NCBI RefSeq assembly: GCF_019393635.1
Contig: NC_057866.1
Location: forward strand, 168,142,903 to 168,206,902
DNA: 64,000 nucleotides
Source: Dromiciops gliroides
Taxonomy: Eukaryota > Chordata > Mammalia > Microbiotheria > Microbiotheriidae
Reading direction: 5' to 3'
Below the pieces are notes generated by a model. That model did no database searches. It saw only the letters and a program-made list of their open reading frames with translations, and had not been told where the DNA came from. Positions 19,833-30,689 of the stretch are shown in pieces (the first letter of the stretch is position 1; each line of letters opens with the position of its first letter). Both the position numbers and the translations under genes were made by a program.

Positions 19833-20064
19833 ATACTCGCGCATATATTTGTACACATATATACACGCGCATATATTTGTACACATATATACATGCGCAT
19901 ATATTTGTACACATATATACTCGCGCATATATTTGCACACATATATACACGCGCATATATTTGTACACATATATACACGCGCATATATTTGTACACATAT
20001 ATACACGCGCATATATTTGTACACACATATACACGCGCATATATTTGTACACATATACATATAT
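19833..20064. repeat. 28-bp minisatellite, 8 copies
   Basis: The unit begins cgcgcatatatttgtacaca and recurs every 28 bp (gcatatattt at 19841, 19869, 19897, 19925, 19953, 19981, 20009 and 20037). About 26 of 28 bases alternate purine and pyrimidine, and each unit has a CGCG or TGCG core. Because 28 is not a multiple of 3 and the unit lacks stops, long frames appear on both strands; they are not genes. Confidence 0.97.
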
Positions 20065-20109
20065 GTATACACACAAGATACATACAAAGTAGATGTAAAG
20101 TAAACAGAG

Positions 20110-20275
20110 GAAAAAATACACTGTCCAACTATGAGTCCAGGGGACTAATGATGAAGCAAGTGACCCATGTCCTGACACAGAGGCAGCTGACTCAGGGTAC
20201 AGGCTAAGACACGTTGTGGGGGCGTGGCTGATGGAGGAGTTTGTCTTGCTTGACTGCACATACCTGTTACAATGG
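20110..20275 (+). repeat. L1-lineage retroelement 3' fragment
   Basis: gatgaagcaagtgacccatgtcctgac, ggcagctgactcagggtac and ttgtcttgcttgactgcacatacctgttaca match the order of the better copy, antisense, at 60840-61112. Confidence 0.6.
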
Positions 20276-21956
20276 AGAGAAACACAACACAACCTTAGAG
20301 GGGGGACATGGTGTGAGTGGGAAATGGTGCTTGGGCAGAACTTGGAAAGAAGTTGGGGGTTCTAGGAGGTGGAGGGGAGAATGAGGAACATTCTGGGGGT
20401 AGGAAACAGTCGGCATCAAACTCCTAGAGATGGGAGAGGAGTGGCTTATGGCAGCACAAAGTCCTGTAGAGGTGGGCAGTAGAGTGTATGGAGGGGAGTG
20501 ATGTATAATAAAGCTAGAAAGGTGCATTAAGGAAAGGTTTTTAAAGAGCTTTAAATACCAACTAAAAGAGTTTCTATTTGATCTGGAAGTACTAGAGAGC
20601 CATTGGAATTAATTGAGTGGGAAGGGTATGTTTGACATGAGCAGACATGTGCTTTAGGAAAATCACTTTGGCAGCTGTGAAAGATGAATTAAAGAGGAGA
20701 GAGACTTGAGTTATGGACCAATTAGGAGGGTTCTATAATAGTTCAGGCATGAGGACCTGAAGTAGAGTGGTAGCCATGTGAAAAGAAAGAAGGGAATATA
20801 TATGAAAGTGAGGAGTAGAGGGTGATGCCAAGGTTGTGACTCATGTAACTAAAGGGATGGGGATGCTCTTGACAGCTATAGGGAAGTTCAGAAGACTGGG
20901 TACAGGGAGGCAGAGCCAAGATGGTGTAGGAAAGGCAGGGACTCACCTGAGCTTTCCTAAATTCCTCTCCAAACAATTTAAAATAATACCTCAAAACAAA
21001 TTACAGAGCAACAGAAACCACAAAAGGATGGGATAAAACAATCTTCCAGCCCTAGATAACTTAGAAAATGAACAGGAAAGGTCTATTTCACCAAGGTCGG
21101 AGTGAAGCACAGTTTAGCACAGGCCATGTTGCAGTAAAGGAGGAGCAGGCTCTCAGGGTGACTGAATTATTATCAGCAGCAGCAGCAGCAGCTACTTCCA
21201 GAGCTCTCAGTTCATGGACAGTAAGGGAGTTGGACAACTTGTCAGGAGATTACAGAGGTACCTTTGATGGCACTGGGAGCAGGATTCTGTTGCATTGTCC
21301 ATATATGACACAGTCCTGGGTTGCAGTCCCAGGGAAAGGAGGAGCACTAGTGCACCAGACTTTGTTGCTGCAGGGGAATGGGACCCTGGTAATAGCTCCA
21401 GGGTAGAAAGGAGTGCTTGAGGTCACTCAAAGACCAGAGCACAGGGGAGCAGGGTAGTAAATACACCTCTCCTTAGATTTTACCACCTTGGAACAACTAA
21501 AAGCTTACAGACCCCCTTGAACTAGCTCTGAAAACAGCTGTAAAAATAACATGTAGCTTAGGACAGTCCCCCCTCTACTCCAGGAACAGGACCCAACTTT
21601 AATGTAAAGTTAAAAGCCAATAAATAAGCTGTAAAAATGAGCAAACAACAGAAAGACATCCTGACCATAGACAGTTACTATTGGTGACAGGAAAGATCAA
21701 AACACAAACTCAGAAGAAGACATCAAAGTCAAAACCCCTACATACAAAGCCTCAATTAAAAATGAGAGTTGGTCTCAGACCCAAAGATATTTCCTAGAAG
21801 AGCTCAAAAAGGATTTAAAAAATCAAATAAAAGAGGTAAAGGGAAAATTGGGAAGAGAAATGACAGTGATACAAGAAAATCATGAAAAAGACTCAACATC
21901 TTAGTAAAGGAGGCATGAAAAATACTGAAGGAAATAGTACATTAAAAAAGAGAATG

Positions 21957-22092
21957 GGGGCAGCTAGGTGGTACAGTGGATAAAGCACCAGCTCTGGATT
22001 CAGGAGGACCTGAGTTCAAATCCAGCCTCAGACATTTGACACTAGCTGTGTGACCCTGGGCAAGTCACTTCTCATTGCCCCACAAAAAAAAG
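21957..22092 (+). repeat. WSINE1-like SINE, type A
   Basis: Sense copy with small internal deletions, including loss of the second acttact block. Lies within the ORF1 relic. TSD not clear: the left flank ends in aaaagagaatg and the right flank shows agagagagaatga, a plausible match. Confidence 0.85.
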
Positions 22093-22159
22093 GAGAGAGA
22101 GAATGATAATAGGCCAAATGGTAAAAGAGGTACAAAAGCCCAATTAAGAAAAGAATGCG

Positions 22160-22292
22160 GGGGCAGCTAGGTGGTGCAGTGGATAAAGCACTAGTCTTGG
22201 ATTCAGGAGGACCTGAGTTCAAATGCAGCTTCAGACACTTGACACTTAACTAGCTGTGTGACCCTGGGCAAGTAATTTAACCCTCATTGCCC

Positions 22293-22318
<26 letters not shown>
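22160..22318 (+). repeat. WSINE1-like SINE, type A
   Basis: Full-length sense copy ending in a pure A tail of about 20 nt. The left flank aagaaaagaatgc and right flank aaaagaatgccc give a TSD of about aaaagaatgc. Confidence 0.92.
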
Positions 22319-22323
<5 letters not shown>

Positions 22324-23565
22324 CCCTAAAAAGCAGAATTGGCCAAATGGAAAGTACAATTGGACAAATGGAAAAAGAGATATAAAAATTCACTAAAGAA
22401 CAGAACTCCTTAAAAAGTACAATTGGCCAAATGAAAAAGGAGGTGCAAAAGCTTGCTTGAAGAAAATAATCCCTTAAAATTAGAATTGGGCAAGTGCAGA
22501 AGCTAATGATGCCATGAGACATCAAGAAGCAGTAAACCAAAATCAAAAGAATGAAAAAAAAGAAGAAAATGTGAAATATCGTTTTGGACAAACAATTCAC
22601 CTGTAAAATAGATCCAGGAAAGATATTTTAAGAATTATTGGGCTACCTGGGAACCATGATCAAAAAAAGAGCCTAGATATCATTTTTCAAGAAATCATGA
22701 AGGAAAACTGCTTTGCTATTCTAGAACCAGAGGGTAAAATACAGGTTGAAATAATCCACTGATAACCTCCTGAAAGAGATCCCAAAATGAAAACACCTTG
22801 GAATATTATAGCCAAATTCCAGAGCCCCCAAGTCAAGGAGAAAATATTGCAAGGAGCCATAAAGAAACAATTCAAATATTGTGGAGCCACAGTCAGGATC
22901 ACAAAAGATTTAGCAGTTTCTACATTAAAGAAATGTAGAACTTGAAATATGATATTCTGGAGGGCAAAGGAGCTAGGATTATAAAAAAGAATCACTGACC
23001 CAGCAAAACTGTGTATAATCTTTCAAAGGAAAAAAATGGAAATTCAGTGAAATAGAGAACTTTCAAGCATTCCTGATGAAAAGATCAGAGAAGATAAGTT
23101 AGAAAATTTGAAAATTACAAGACTCAAGAGAAACATAAAAAGGGAAACAGAAAAGAGAAATCATAAGGGATTCAAAAGGTTAAACTATTTACATTTCTAC
23201 ATGGGAAGTTGATACTTGTAACTCCTAAGAACTTATCATTATTTGGGCAGTTAGAAAGAGAACAGGCAGAAAACAATGGTGTGAGTTAAATATGATGTGA
23301 TGATTACCTAAAAAAATAAAACTAAGGGTTGATAAAGGGGGAGAAGGGGGAAGGAAGATGTAGAATGGGGTAAATTATCTCACATAAAAGAGGCATGAAA
23401 GAGCTTTTACAGTGGAGGGGAAGATGGGGGAAATGAGGGTGCTCAAACCTTACACTAATCAGAATTGGCTCAAAGATGGAGTAACATGTACAATCAGTTG
23501 GCTATAGAAATTTATCTTAGCCTACAAGAAGGAGAAGAAGGGGATAAAAAGAGGATGGTGGGCTG

Positions 23566-23709
23566 GGGCAGCTAGGTGGTGCAGTGGATAGAGCACCAGC
23601 CCTGGATTCAGGAGGACCTGAGTTCAAATCTGGCCTCAGACACTTGACACTTAACTAGCTGTGTGACCATGGGCAAGTCACTTAACCCCAATTGCCTCAC
23701 CAAAAAAAG
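23566..23709 (+). repeat. WSINE1-like SINE, type B 3' end
   Basis: Full-length sense copy in the HAL1 spacer, flanked by ggtgggct at 23557-23564 and again near 23714. Confidence 0.9.
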
Positions 23710-23879
23710 GGGGGGTGGGCTGATAGAAGAGAGCAAATTGGAACAGGTGGTATTCACAAGCAAAACACTTTTGAGGCTGGACAGGGTGAAAGTAGAGTGA
23801 AAGGATAAACAAGGTGGGGAAATAGGTTGGAGGGAAATACACAGTAGTCATAACTATGAAAAAAATTGCACTGTTTCTC

Positions 23880-24650
23880 TAGTAAAGGCCTAATTTCTCA
23901 AACATATAGAGAACTGAACTACACTTATAAAAAATTAGAGCCGTTTCCCAATTAATAAATGGTCAAAGCATATTAACATGCAATTTTCAGACAAAGTAAT
24001 CAAAAGCTATATCATATTTTAGAAGTTTTAAATCACGATTGATTAGAGAAACACAAATTAAAACAACTCTAAGGTACCACCTCACACATATCAGGTTGGC
24101 TAATATGACAGAATAGGAAAATGACAAATGTAGGAGAGGGTGTGAGAAAATTGAGACACTAATGCATTTTTGGTGAAATTGTGAACTGGTTCAACCATTG
24201 CTGTAGAGCAATTTGGAACTATGCCCAAGATGTAATCAAACTGTGCACACTCTTAGTTCTAGCAATACCAGTACTAGTTCTGTATCCCAAAGAGATTTTT
24301 TTTAAAAAACGGAAAGAAAAATTATCTATATGTACAAAGATATTTATAGTAGCTCTTTTAGGGGTAGCAAATAATTGGAAATTGAGGGATGTCCATCAAT
24401 TAGGGAATGACTGAACAAGTTGTGGTACATGATTGTGATGGAATACTATTGTGTCATAAGAAATGATGAGCAGGATGTTCTCAGAAAAATCTGGAAAGAC
24501 TCAAATGAATTGATATAAAGTGAAATGAGCAGAACCAGGAGACCATTGTACAAAGTAACAGCAATATTGCATGATGATCCACTGTGAATGACTTAGCTAT
24601 TCTCAGCAATAAAATGATCCAAGATAATTCTGAAGGATGAAAAAAAATGC
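23880..24650 (+). pseudogene. L1 ORF2 C-terminal relic of the HAL1 element
   Basis: The DNA encodes the L1 LRYHLT-like segment (24066-24090) and the C-terminal domain; the open part 24181-24414 reads CRAIWNYAQDVIKLC and CTKIFIVALLGVANNWKLRD. It matches the other L1 ends in this window. Frames are interrupted between blocks. Confidence 0.85.
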
Positions 24651-25079
24651 TATCCACCTCCAGAGAAAGAAGTCATGGAGTCTGAATGCAGATTAAAGCA
24701 TACTTTTTGAAAAATCTTTGTTCATTTTTCTTTTTTTTTTTCCTTTTGGTCTGTGTTTTCTTTCACAACATGACTAATATGGAAATATGTTTTGCATGAC
24801 TGCACATGTATAACCTATATCAAATTGCTTGCCTTCTCAGTGAGGGTAGGTGATGAGGGAGGGAGAGACTTTGGAACTCAAAATTTTAAAAAAGAATATT
24901 AAATTTGTTTTTATGTAATTAGGGGAAAATAAAATAATAATTTTTACAAGAGTGGATGTGGTGAATAGAAAATAAGTTCTGTTTTGGACATGTTGAGATT
25001 GAGATACTATAGGACATCTGGTTTGAACTGGATAATCATTTGTGATGAAAGACTGGAGCTCAGGAGAGATTCCAGGAGC

Positions 25080-25332
25080 TGAGAGTCATCTACATAAAGA
25101 GGATAATTCAATCCATGGGAGCTAATGAGATCACCAAGTAAGAGAGTATAGAGAAAATAAAAAGAAGAGGGTCCAGGTCAGAGCCTTGTGGTATACCCAC
25201 AGTAAGTGGTGTTGAAATTGATGTAGTTATGTAGTAAAGAATACTGAGGGGAGGACTAAGAGGTAGGAAGAAAATCAAGAGAGAGCCATGGCACGAAAAA
25301 TGTATCCTGGAGGAGATGACCAATAGTGTCAA
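25080..25332 (-). pseudogene. LINE-2 reverse transcriptase relic
   Basis: On the minus strand, GIPQGSDLDPLLF (near 25170-25210) is the L2/CR1 motif GxPQGSxLxPLLF. About 75 bp further along, the DNA at 25080-25105 reads LYVDDSQL, the catalytic (Y/F)xDD box. Spacing and order fit the palm domain of a LINE-2 reverse transcriptase. The frame carries stops between the motifs. Confidence 0.8.
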
Positions 25333-25351
25333 ATGCTATAGATGTCAAGAA

Positions 25352-25555
25352 GGCATAGCATGGTGGAATGTATAGGCCATTGAACTTGGAATGAAGACCT
25401 GGGTTTTAAATCCTGTTGCAGATACTTACTAGCTGTGTGACCCTGGGCAAAGTACTTAATTTCTGTTTCTTAGTTTCATCTCCCTCATCAATAAAAATGA
25501 GGGAACTAGACTCTAAGGTCCCTGCCATCTATAAATCTATGGTTCCATGATAAAA
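25352..25555 (+). repeat. MIR-family SINE inside the LINE-2
   Basis: catagcatggtggaatgtatagg, gctgtgtgaccctgggcaaag and caataaaaatgagggaactag, ending aatctatggttccatga. Nearly full length. Confidence 0.85.
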
Positions 25556-26080
25556 ATGGGGACTGAGTAAAGGAAAAAAAAAATTGCCACTTTAGAGATC
25601 ACTGATGATATTGGAGATAGAAGATGAAGTTCAGTAATGATCTTAGAAGCCAGACTACAGAGGGTTTTAGAAGAGAGAAGAGATAAAGTGCAGGCCCAAA
25701 ATGTGGGTGACTTTTTTCAAGGAATTTACTTGAAGACAAGAGAGATATGAGATGATAGCTAGACAGGGATAGTAGGATCTAGCGAGGGTTTTCTAAGAAT
25801 GAGGGAGATAAGTATGCTTGGGGGAGGGGTAACAGGAAAGGAACTACTAGATGGGGAGATTGAAGATTAGATGGTGGGATGAAAGAAGGACAATCTCCTA
25901 GAGAAGATGAGATAGGATGGGATCAAGGGTACATGTAGAGGAGTTGCCTTGGTAAGGCAATGGGTCACCTCTTCATCAGAGATTCAATTAAAAGAGAAGA
26001 TAATCAGGGCAAGGGTTAGGTCAAAAGGAGTCAAAAATAATGAGAAGAGGAGAAGAAGGTATTATTGACTTTGATTGTTT

Positions 26081-26237
26081 TGGGGTTTTTTTGGTTTTTT
26101 TTGCGGGGCAATTGGAGTTAAGTGACTTGCCCAAGGTCACACAGCTAGTAAGTGTTAAGTGTCTGAGGCCGGATTTGAACTCAGATCCTCCTGAATCCAG
26201 GGCCGGTGCTCTATCCACTGCGCCACCTAGCTGCCCC
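26081..26237 (-). repeat. WSINE1-like SINE, type B
   Basis: Antisense full-length within the L2. The TSD ga(c/t)tttgattgtttt is at 26066-26080 and 26238-26252. Confidence 0.93.
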
Positions 26238-26792
26238 GATTTTGATTGTTTTTTAATGAAGTATGAGGCAAGGTTTTCAGCTGAAAAGTTGGAGAAAGTG
26301 ATGGTATAGAAAATTAGAGAATAAAAGGTTGGGAACAACTGCTGTGGTGAGATAGAGAATCAACTAGGGTGAAATATAAGGATTGTCTTGCTGTAGTGAG
26401 GGCCCAGTTGAGATTAGATAACATAAATTTGTCGTGGATCCAGTATGATTTCTTGATTTTGTTCATCTGTTCAATATCATGGGAATAAAAAGAAAAGAGG
26501 CATATATGGTTGTAGTCATCCAGGGTTGAGGTCTGATAAGACCAGATAATATTATAGAGTTGAACTAATTCAGCAAGAGTTCAAGATTGGGGTTGGGGGG
26601 AGAATGTGAGAATGTGATCAGAGCAAGGATGATGGCCTGGGAAAATACTGGGAGTGGAACAGGGGTGGGGGGTGGAGGTATTTTGGAGGTCATGATGCAG
26701 AAGAAGAATAGTTTTAGGAGTAGAAAGGCATAAACAAAGGAGGAATGATAAAATACTATGGTGAGATAATAGAATTTTGGAGTTCTAGAACA

Positions 26793-27494
26793 TGAAAGTT
26801 GTGAGATTTTCCTGAACCCTTAGATATCAGTGATTTAACTGTGATAGTAATCAGTCTAATAGACTACAAATGGTGATTTACTCATATTTAAGTGTTCTCT
26901 AGTCTCTTGGGTTAAGACATTATGTAACTTGCTCTCAATGTACTCCGAGTATTCTTTAGCAGCTTAAGTAAATGCAGTAAGTAGGAAAGAAATTGTGTAA
27001 CATGTTCCTAATTGTGAACTTGTTTCTTGACCATCACCTTTCTATTGTCAAACCAGGGTACTAAAATAGTATCCCCTCAGCTGAATTAACCAACCAGTAT
27101 TTGATATATTATGTATTAGACTTCTGCAACAAGCTCTGAGAAGAACCCCAAATTGACTGACTGCTGGGTACTTGTTTGATCCTGTTGCCATCACTAAAGA
27201 CCATGTCCATGACTTGGGCATGGTGACCATGTTAAAGATTTCATTTCTGTACCATTTGCATTATACTATGGGGAAACAATGGAAGGAGTTGGTCTAAAAT
27301 TATTAGGGTATAAATACAGCCCTGCCAAGGGTATAAAAGCAGCCGAGTGACACTAGTCAGGGTCTTTCAAGGCCAACACCTGACTGACCAGCTTTATTGT
27401 GAAATAGGCCCTCTCACAATAAACCTGTTTTCTATGGCTTGGAGACTTTGCTGTTTCTTTACTTTGTTGAACTTAAGCATTTTCACGACTTCAG
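26793..27494 (+). mobile_element. Solo LTR of an endogenous retrovirus
   Basis: About 702 bp. The ends are inverse copies: TGAAAGTTGTGAGA at the left and TTTTCACGACTTCA at the right. A TATA box (gtataaaag) lies at about 27330 and AATAAA at 27418-27423, in the right spacing for U3-R. L2 sequence resumes on both sides. No clear target duplication remains. The polyadenylation segment cacaataaacctgtt is the same as in the LTR at 7178, which may mean related families. Old fossil; no viral coding part is present. Confidence 0.7.
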
Positions 27495-27559
27495 TAATGG
27501 CGAGGTCAAGTGCATGACCATTTTTTTGAGGTGGAGTGAAGGAGTAGGTAATGGGAGTA

Positions 27560-27800
27560 AAGAAATCTGAAAAAACTGGGAAATTAATGTATTTGAAGGA
27601 ATATCATTATGTATGTTGAAGCGTCTTAGTATAAGGACAGGAGTTCTAGTGGGAAGGAAGACGGAAAGCCAAGCAGTAAAAATATCCTGAGGGTTGGTAG
27701 ATAATGGTCATCAAGATCTGGATTGAGTGATAAATTTATATAGAGTGAGTCTTAAAAGAGAAGAGGTTTCTGAATGATAGTGGTAGACTAGAAGTAGACA
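27560..27800 (-). pseudogene. LINE-2 endonuclease relic
   Basis: The minus strand around 27610-27655 reads TPVLILRRFNIH, aligning with the L2/CR1 endonuclease box PxLILGDFNIH; the two central residues GD are lost. This places the 5' half of the L2 ORF2 here, upstream of the reverse transcriptase in element order. Confidence 0.65.
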
Positions 27801-28719
27801 GTAGTGGTTAAGGAATATTCTGACTCCCCCATTGAGATTGGTCAGTAAGGAAGTTTTCCAGTACTAGAAAGAATGACCAAAGATGCAGTGTCACCGGAGG
27901 GGAACTTGATCTTACTGAATGTCAGAAGATGCAAAGAGCAGGAGAGGAAGAAGTCTGGAATGAAAGGAAATCAGTTATAGATTCAGAGTTCCAGAGGGCA
28001 CAGTGGTAAGTATGGGCATATATAGAATGGGACATAAGAAGGGTTGGGTGGAGGTAGATGGGAATGAGGGGGCAGACAACAGGGGTTGGAGGAAGGGGTT
28101 TGTTTTTTGGTGTCCAGGGGAAACAGTGTCCCTAGGAGGGGGAGACTAAGTGGGCACTAGAGTATGCTAAACACTGGGGAAGATTCCAGGGAGGGCTTCA
28201 GTGAATGGGAGAAGTTCTGTTGATCAAGATGGGAGATTAGAAAGACAAAAGTTTCCCCTCTTACTTGGCCTTCAAGGTCAGCAGTTGTTGTGTCCCCAGG
28301 TATCTGGAGGCCCAGACAGAAGCAAATGGAAGCAGGGCTTGGTGGTGGCATGTCCCAGGGACAGAAGAAACTAATTATTAAAAAAATACAGAAGAGAACT
28401 CACCAAGCAAAGCAGTTGGGGCTAGTCAGTCTAGGATCAATTAACCCTATGACCTCAGAAGGTCCTGAGGGCACCACTACAGTAGAGTCTAATAAATTAT
28501 ATTCATAATAATGACCACGAGTCATTAAGAAAAGACTAAATGGTGTTCAGCCTACTCAGTTTGAGAAGGCAGTGAAGGGTGTGTAATCTATTTGAGCAAG
28601 ATTTCTAACTAAAACTATTAAAATAAAAAAGTTTGAATGCTTAAGGAATTCCCAGCTATTTAGAAAACTCACTTAAGTATGAGTACAAGGACTCATTGAT
28701 AAAATGGAGGCCATTTTGT

Positions 28720-29115
28720 AGGAAGGTTCATTCAATGATGTGAGGGAAGGGAAGACTTAGGGGTATTGTGATACCTCTCTCCAAGTATTGGCTTGCTCTT
28801 GCAAAACAAGAATAAAGCTAGCTCTTGATGGCCTCAGTGGGTCAAACCAGAGGCAGTGGGTGGAAGCTGCAGAGAAGTACATTTAGTTTTAGTGTAAGGA
28901 AATCTTTCCAACAGTTAAGAGTTCCAACACAAAGGAATTAGGAGGTGGAAGTTTCTCCCATCAGAAGATGCTTTTAGGGAGAGATTGGAGAACAACTCTT
29001 GAGTGTGGCTGTATAGGGGATTTTCAAATAGGGAGGGTTGGATTAGATCTCTGAGCTCCCTTCCAAATAATATTCTGCACCTATCATCATTTCCCAGGGC
29101 TTCAAGAGAACTAAG
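28720..29115 (+). repeat. CR1/L3-type LINE relic
   Basis: gtaaggaaatctttccaacag, ttccaacacaaaggaattagg and gggttggattagatctctgagc follow the order of the old CR1/L3 3' region (aactt cctaac, agagctgtccaa, gggttggactagatg). Diverged. Confidence 0.6.
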
Positions 29116-29240
29116 ATTTTTTATCACTTGATCTATAGGGTATCTTTTTGGGAAGGGAAAATCACTTTTCCCAATTTAGAACCATTTTGATTTAAGATAT
29201 GATACTCTTATCTCAGAAAACAAGTGAAAATTTGGCCACT

Positions 29241-30032
29241 CATATAACAAAAAAGATGTTCGATATTGGAAGGGATGTGGGAAAACTGGAGCACTAATCC
29301 ACTGTTGGTGGAGTTGTGAACTGATCAAACTATTCTGTAGAGTGATTTGGAACTATGTCCAAAGGGGTATAGAACTGTGCATACCCTTTGATTCTGCAAT
29401 GCCACTGCTGGGTTTATATCCCAAAGAAATCTCCCAAAAGAGAAAAAGACCTATTTGTACAAAAATATTTATAGCAGCTCTTTTTGTGGTGACTAAGAAT
29501 TGGAAATCAAAGGAATGCCCATCAATTGGGGAATGGCTAAACAAGCTGTGGTAAATGATGGTGATGGAATATTATTGTGCTATAAGAAATGACAAGCAGG
29601 ATGATTTCGGAAAGGTCTGGAAAGATTTATATGAACTGATGTAGAGTGAAGTGAGCTGAACCAGAAGAACATTGTACACAGTGGCAGCAATATTGTTTGA
29701 TGGAGAATTGTGAATGTCTTAACTATTTTCAGCAGTACAATGGCCCAAGACAATTCCAAAGGACTAATATGAAGCATACTATCCACCTCCAAAGAAAGAA
29801 CTGATATCGATTGAACACAGACTGAAGAATGCTATTTTTCACTTTCTTTCTCCCTTTTTTCTTTTATTTGAGTTTTCTTGTACAAAATTACTAATATGGT
29901 AATGTTTTACATAATTGCACGTGTATAACCTATATCTGATTACTTACTGTCTCAGGGAGGGATGAGGGGAAGGGAGGGAAGGAGGGATAGAATTTGGAAC
30001 TCAAAACTTTAAATAAAAATGTTTATTATAAT
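29241..30032 (+). repeat. L1 3' end, 5'-truncated
   Basis: About 790 bp. The ORF2 C-terminus (open at 29342-29554: CTKIFIAALFVVTKNW and CPSIGEWLNKLW) is followed by the 3' UTR and tail. The flanks tttggccact (29231-29240) and tttttgccact (30033-30043) make a one-mismatch TSD. Confidence 0.9.
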
Positions 30033-30071
30033 TTTTTGCCACTGTTTTCAGTATAGCACATTTGCTTGCTT

Positions 30072-30207
30072 CCTTTTTTGAGGTAATTGGGATTAAATGA
30101 TCTGTCCAGTGTCACAGAGCTACTAAGTGTCTAAGGCTAGATTTGAACTCAGATATTGCTGATTCCTGGACCATTGTTCCAGCCACTGTGCCACCTAGCT
30201 GTCTCCT
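30072..30207 (-). repeat. Older short SINE copy
   Basis: Antisense, with more substitutions than the rest (gatctgtccagtgtcacagagc), but head and CORE are still in order. Confidence 0.8.
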
Positions 30208-30234
30208 AGGTGTTCCCTTGTTTCATACTTTTTT

Positions 30235-30425
30235 CAAGGCAATAGGGAGGTAGGATTTTGTAGTGGAAAGAATATTTGACTTAGGATCAGGAAGACCTTC
30301 AAATTTGACCTTTGGCACTTATCAGTAATGTGACCCTTGCTAAGCCACTTAACTTTTCTTGGGATTTTAGTTTCTTCTTCTGCAGAATGGGGATAATCAT
30401 TGTAATACCTACTTGACCCCTTTCT
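30235..30425 (+). repeat. MIR-family SINE
   Basis: gattttgtagtggaaagaat, aatgtgacccttgctaagcc and ggggataatcattgtaatacc. Confidence 0.75.
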
Positions 30426-30689
30426 GCAAAGGAAGAGGAATAACCCATTCCCTGAGATGTGGTTACCTCAGACTGTTAATGTCACTTCCTCATTTTCTGA
30501 GTACAGTGCAGCTGGGAGGGGCTTTCAGTTGCTTGGCTGGTAGATCATGAAGGATCCATATTTTTCTCCTGTGGCTAAGGAGCTCTCCTTTTGTTAAAAG
30601 TATGTGTATAGCCTATTTGAGTGTCTCATTTTGTTGCCGTTCAGGCCCAGTCCACAAAGGTGTTCCACCTTACAGGGTAGTTGAGGGGC

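Larger units (their letters stand above)
21637..23137 (+). pseudogene. L1/HAL1 ORF1 relic
   Basis: Starts ATG AGC AAA CAA CAG (MSKQQKDILT). The middle (22325-22500) is built of repeated 60-70 bp blocks around ttggccaaatgg and gtgcaaaagcttg, the coiled-coil region that trimerises ORF1p. The C-terminal domain follows at 22600-23050, where ctaggattataaaaaagaatcactgaccc matches the L1 LQPRITYPAKL box. Ends at a taa at 23135-23137. In-frame stops and two SINEs (21957, 22160) show that it is dead. ORF1p is an RNA-binding chaperone. Confidence 0.8.
20905..24946 (+). mobile_element. HAL1-type L1 element (ORF1 plus ORF2 C-terminus only)
   Basis: 4.04 kb: a 5' UTR (gggaggcagagccaagatgg), an ORF1 relic 21637-23137, a spacer, the ORF2 C-terminal region from about 23880, a 3' UTR and an A-rich tail. 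Subtracting three SINEs (about 440 bp) gives about 3.6 kb. The ORF2 endonuclease and reverse transcriptase are absent, as in the half-L1 (HAL1) elements of mammals, which depend on L1 enzymes. Probable TSD aagactgggt / aagagtggat. An L1 with a large internal deletion is the alternative. Confidence 0.75.
19690..28150 (-). repeat. LINE-2 element, antisense, heavily interrupted
   Basis: The plus strand starts with the L2 3' end (aacaagcattttttaattg, gctaagtgctggggatataaag). It continues with the 3' region at 20280-20900 (tttgatctggaagtactagagagcc, atcactttggcagctgtg), reverse transcriptase at 24950-26750 and endonuclease at about 27500-28000. Insertions: minisatellite 19833-20060, an L1-lineage piece 20110-20275, HAL1 20905-24946, MIR 25352-25555, SINE 26081-26237 and LTR 26793-27494. 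About 3 kb is L2. All frames are decayed. The 5' limit near 28150 is approximate. Confidence 0.8.

Noticed and set aside
19737-20292. Long open frames on both strands rich in Ile, Tyr, Thr, Cys (up to 167 codons).
   Set aside because: They are produced by the 28-bp minisatellite, which lacks stop codons and cycles through three frames.
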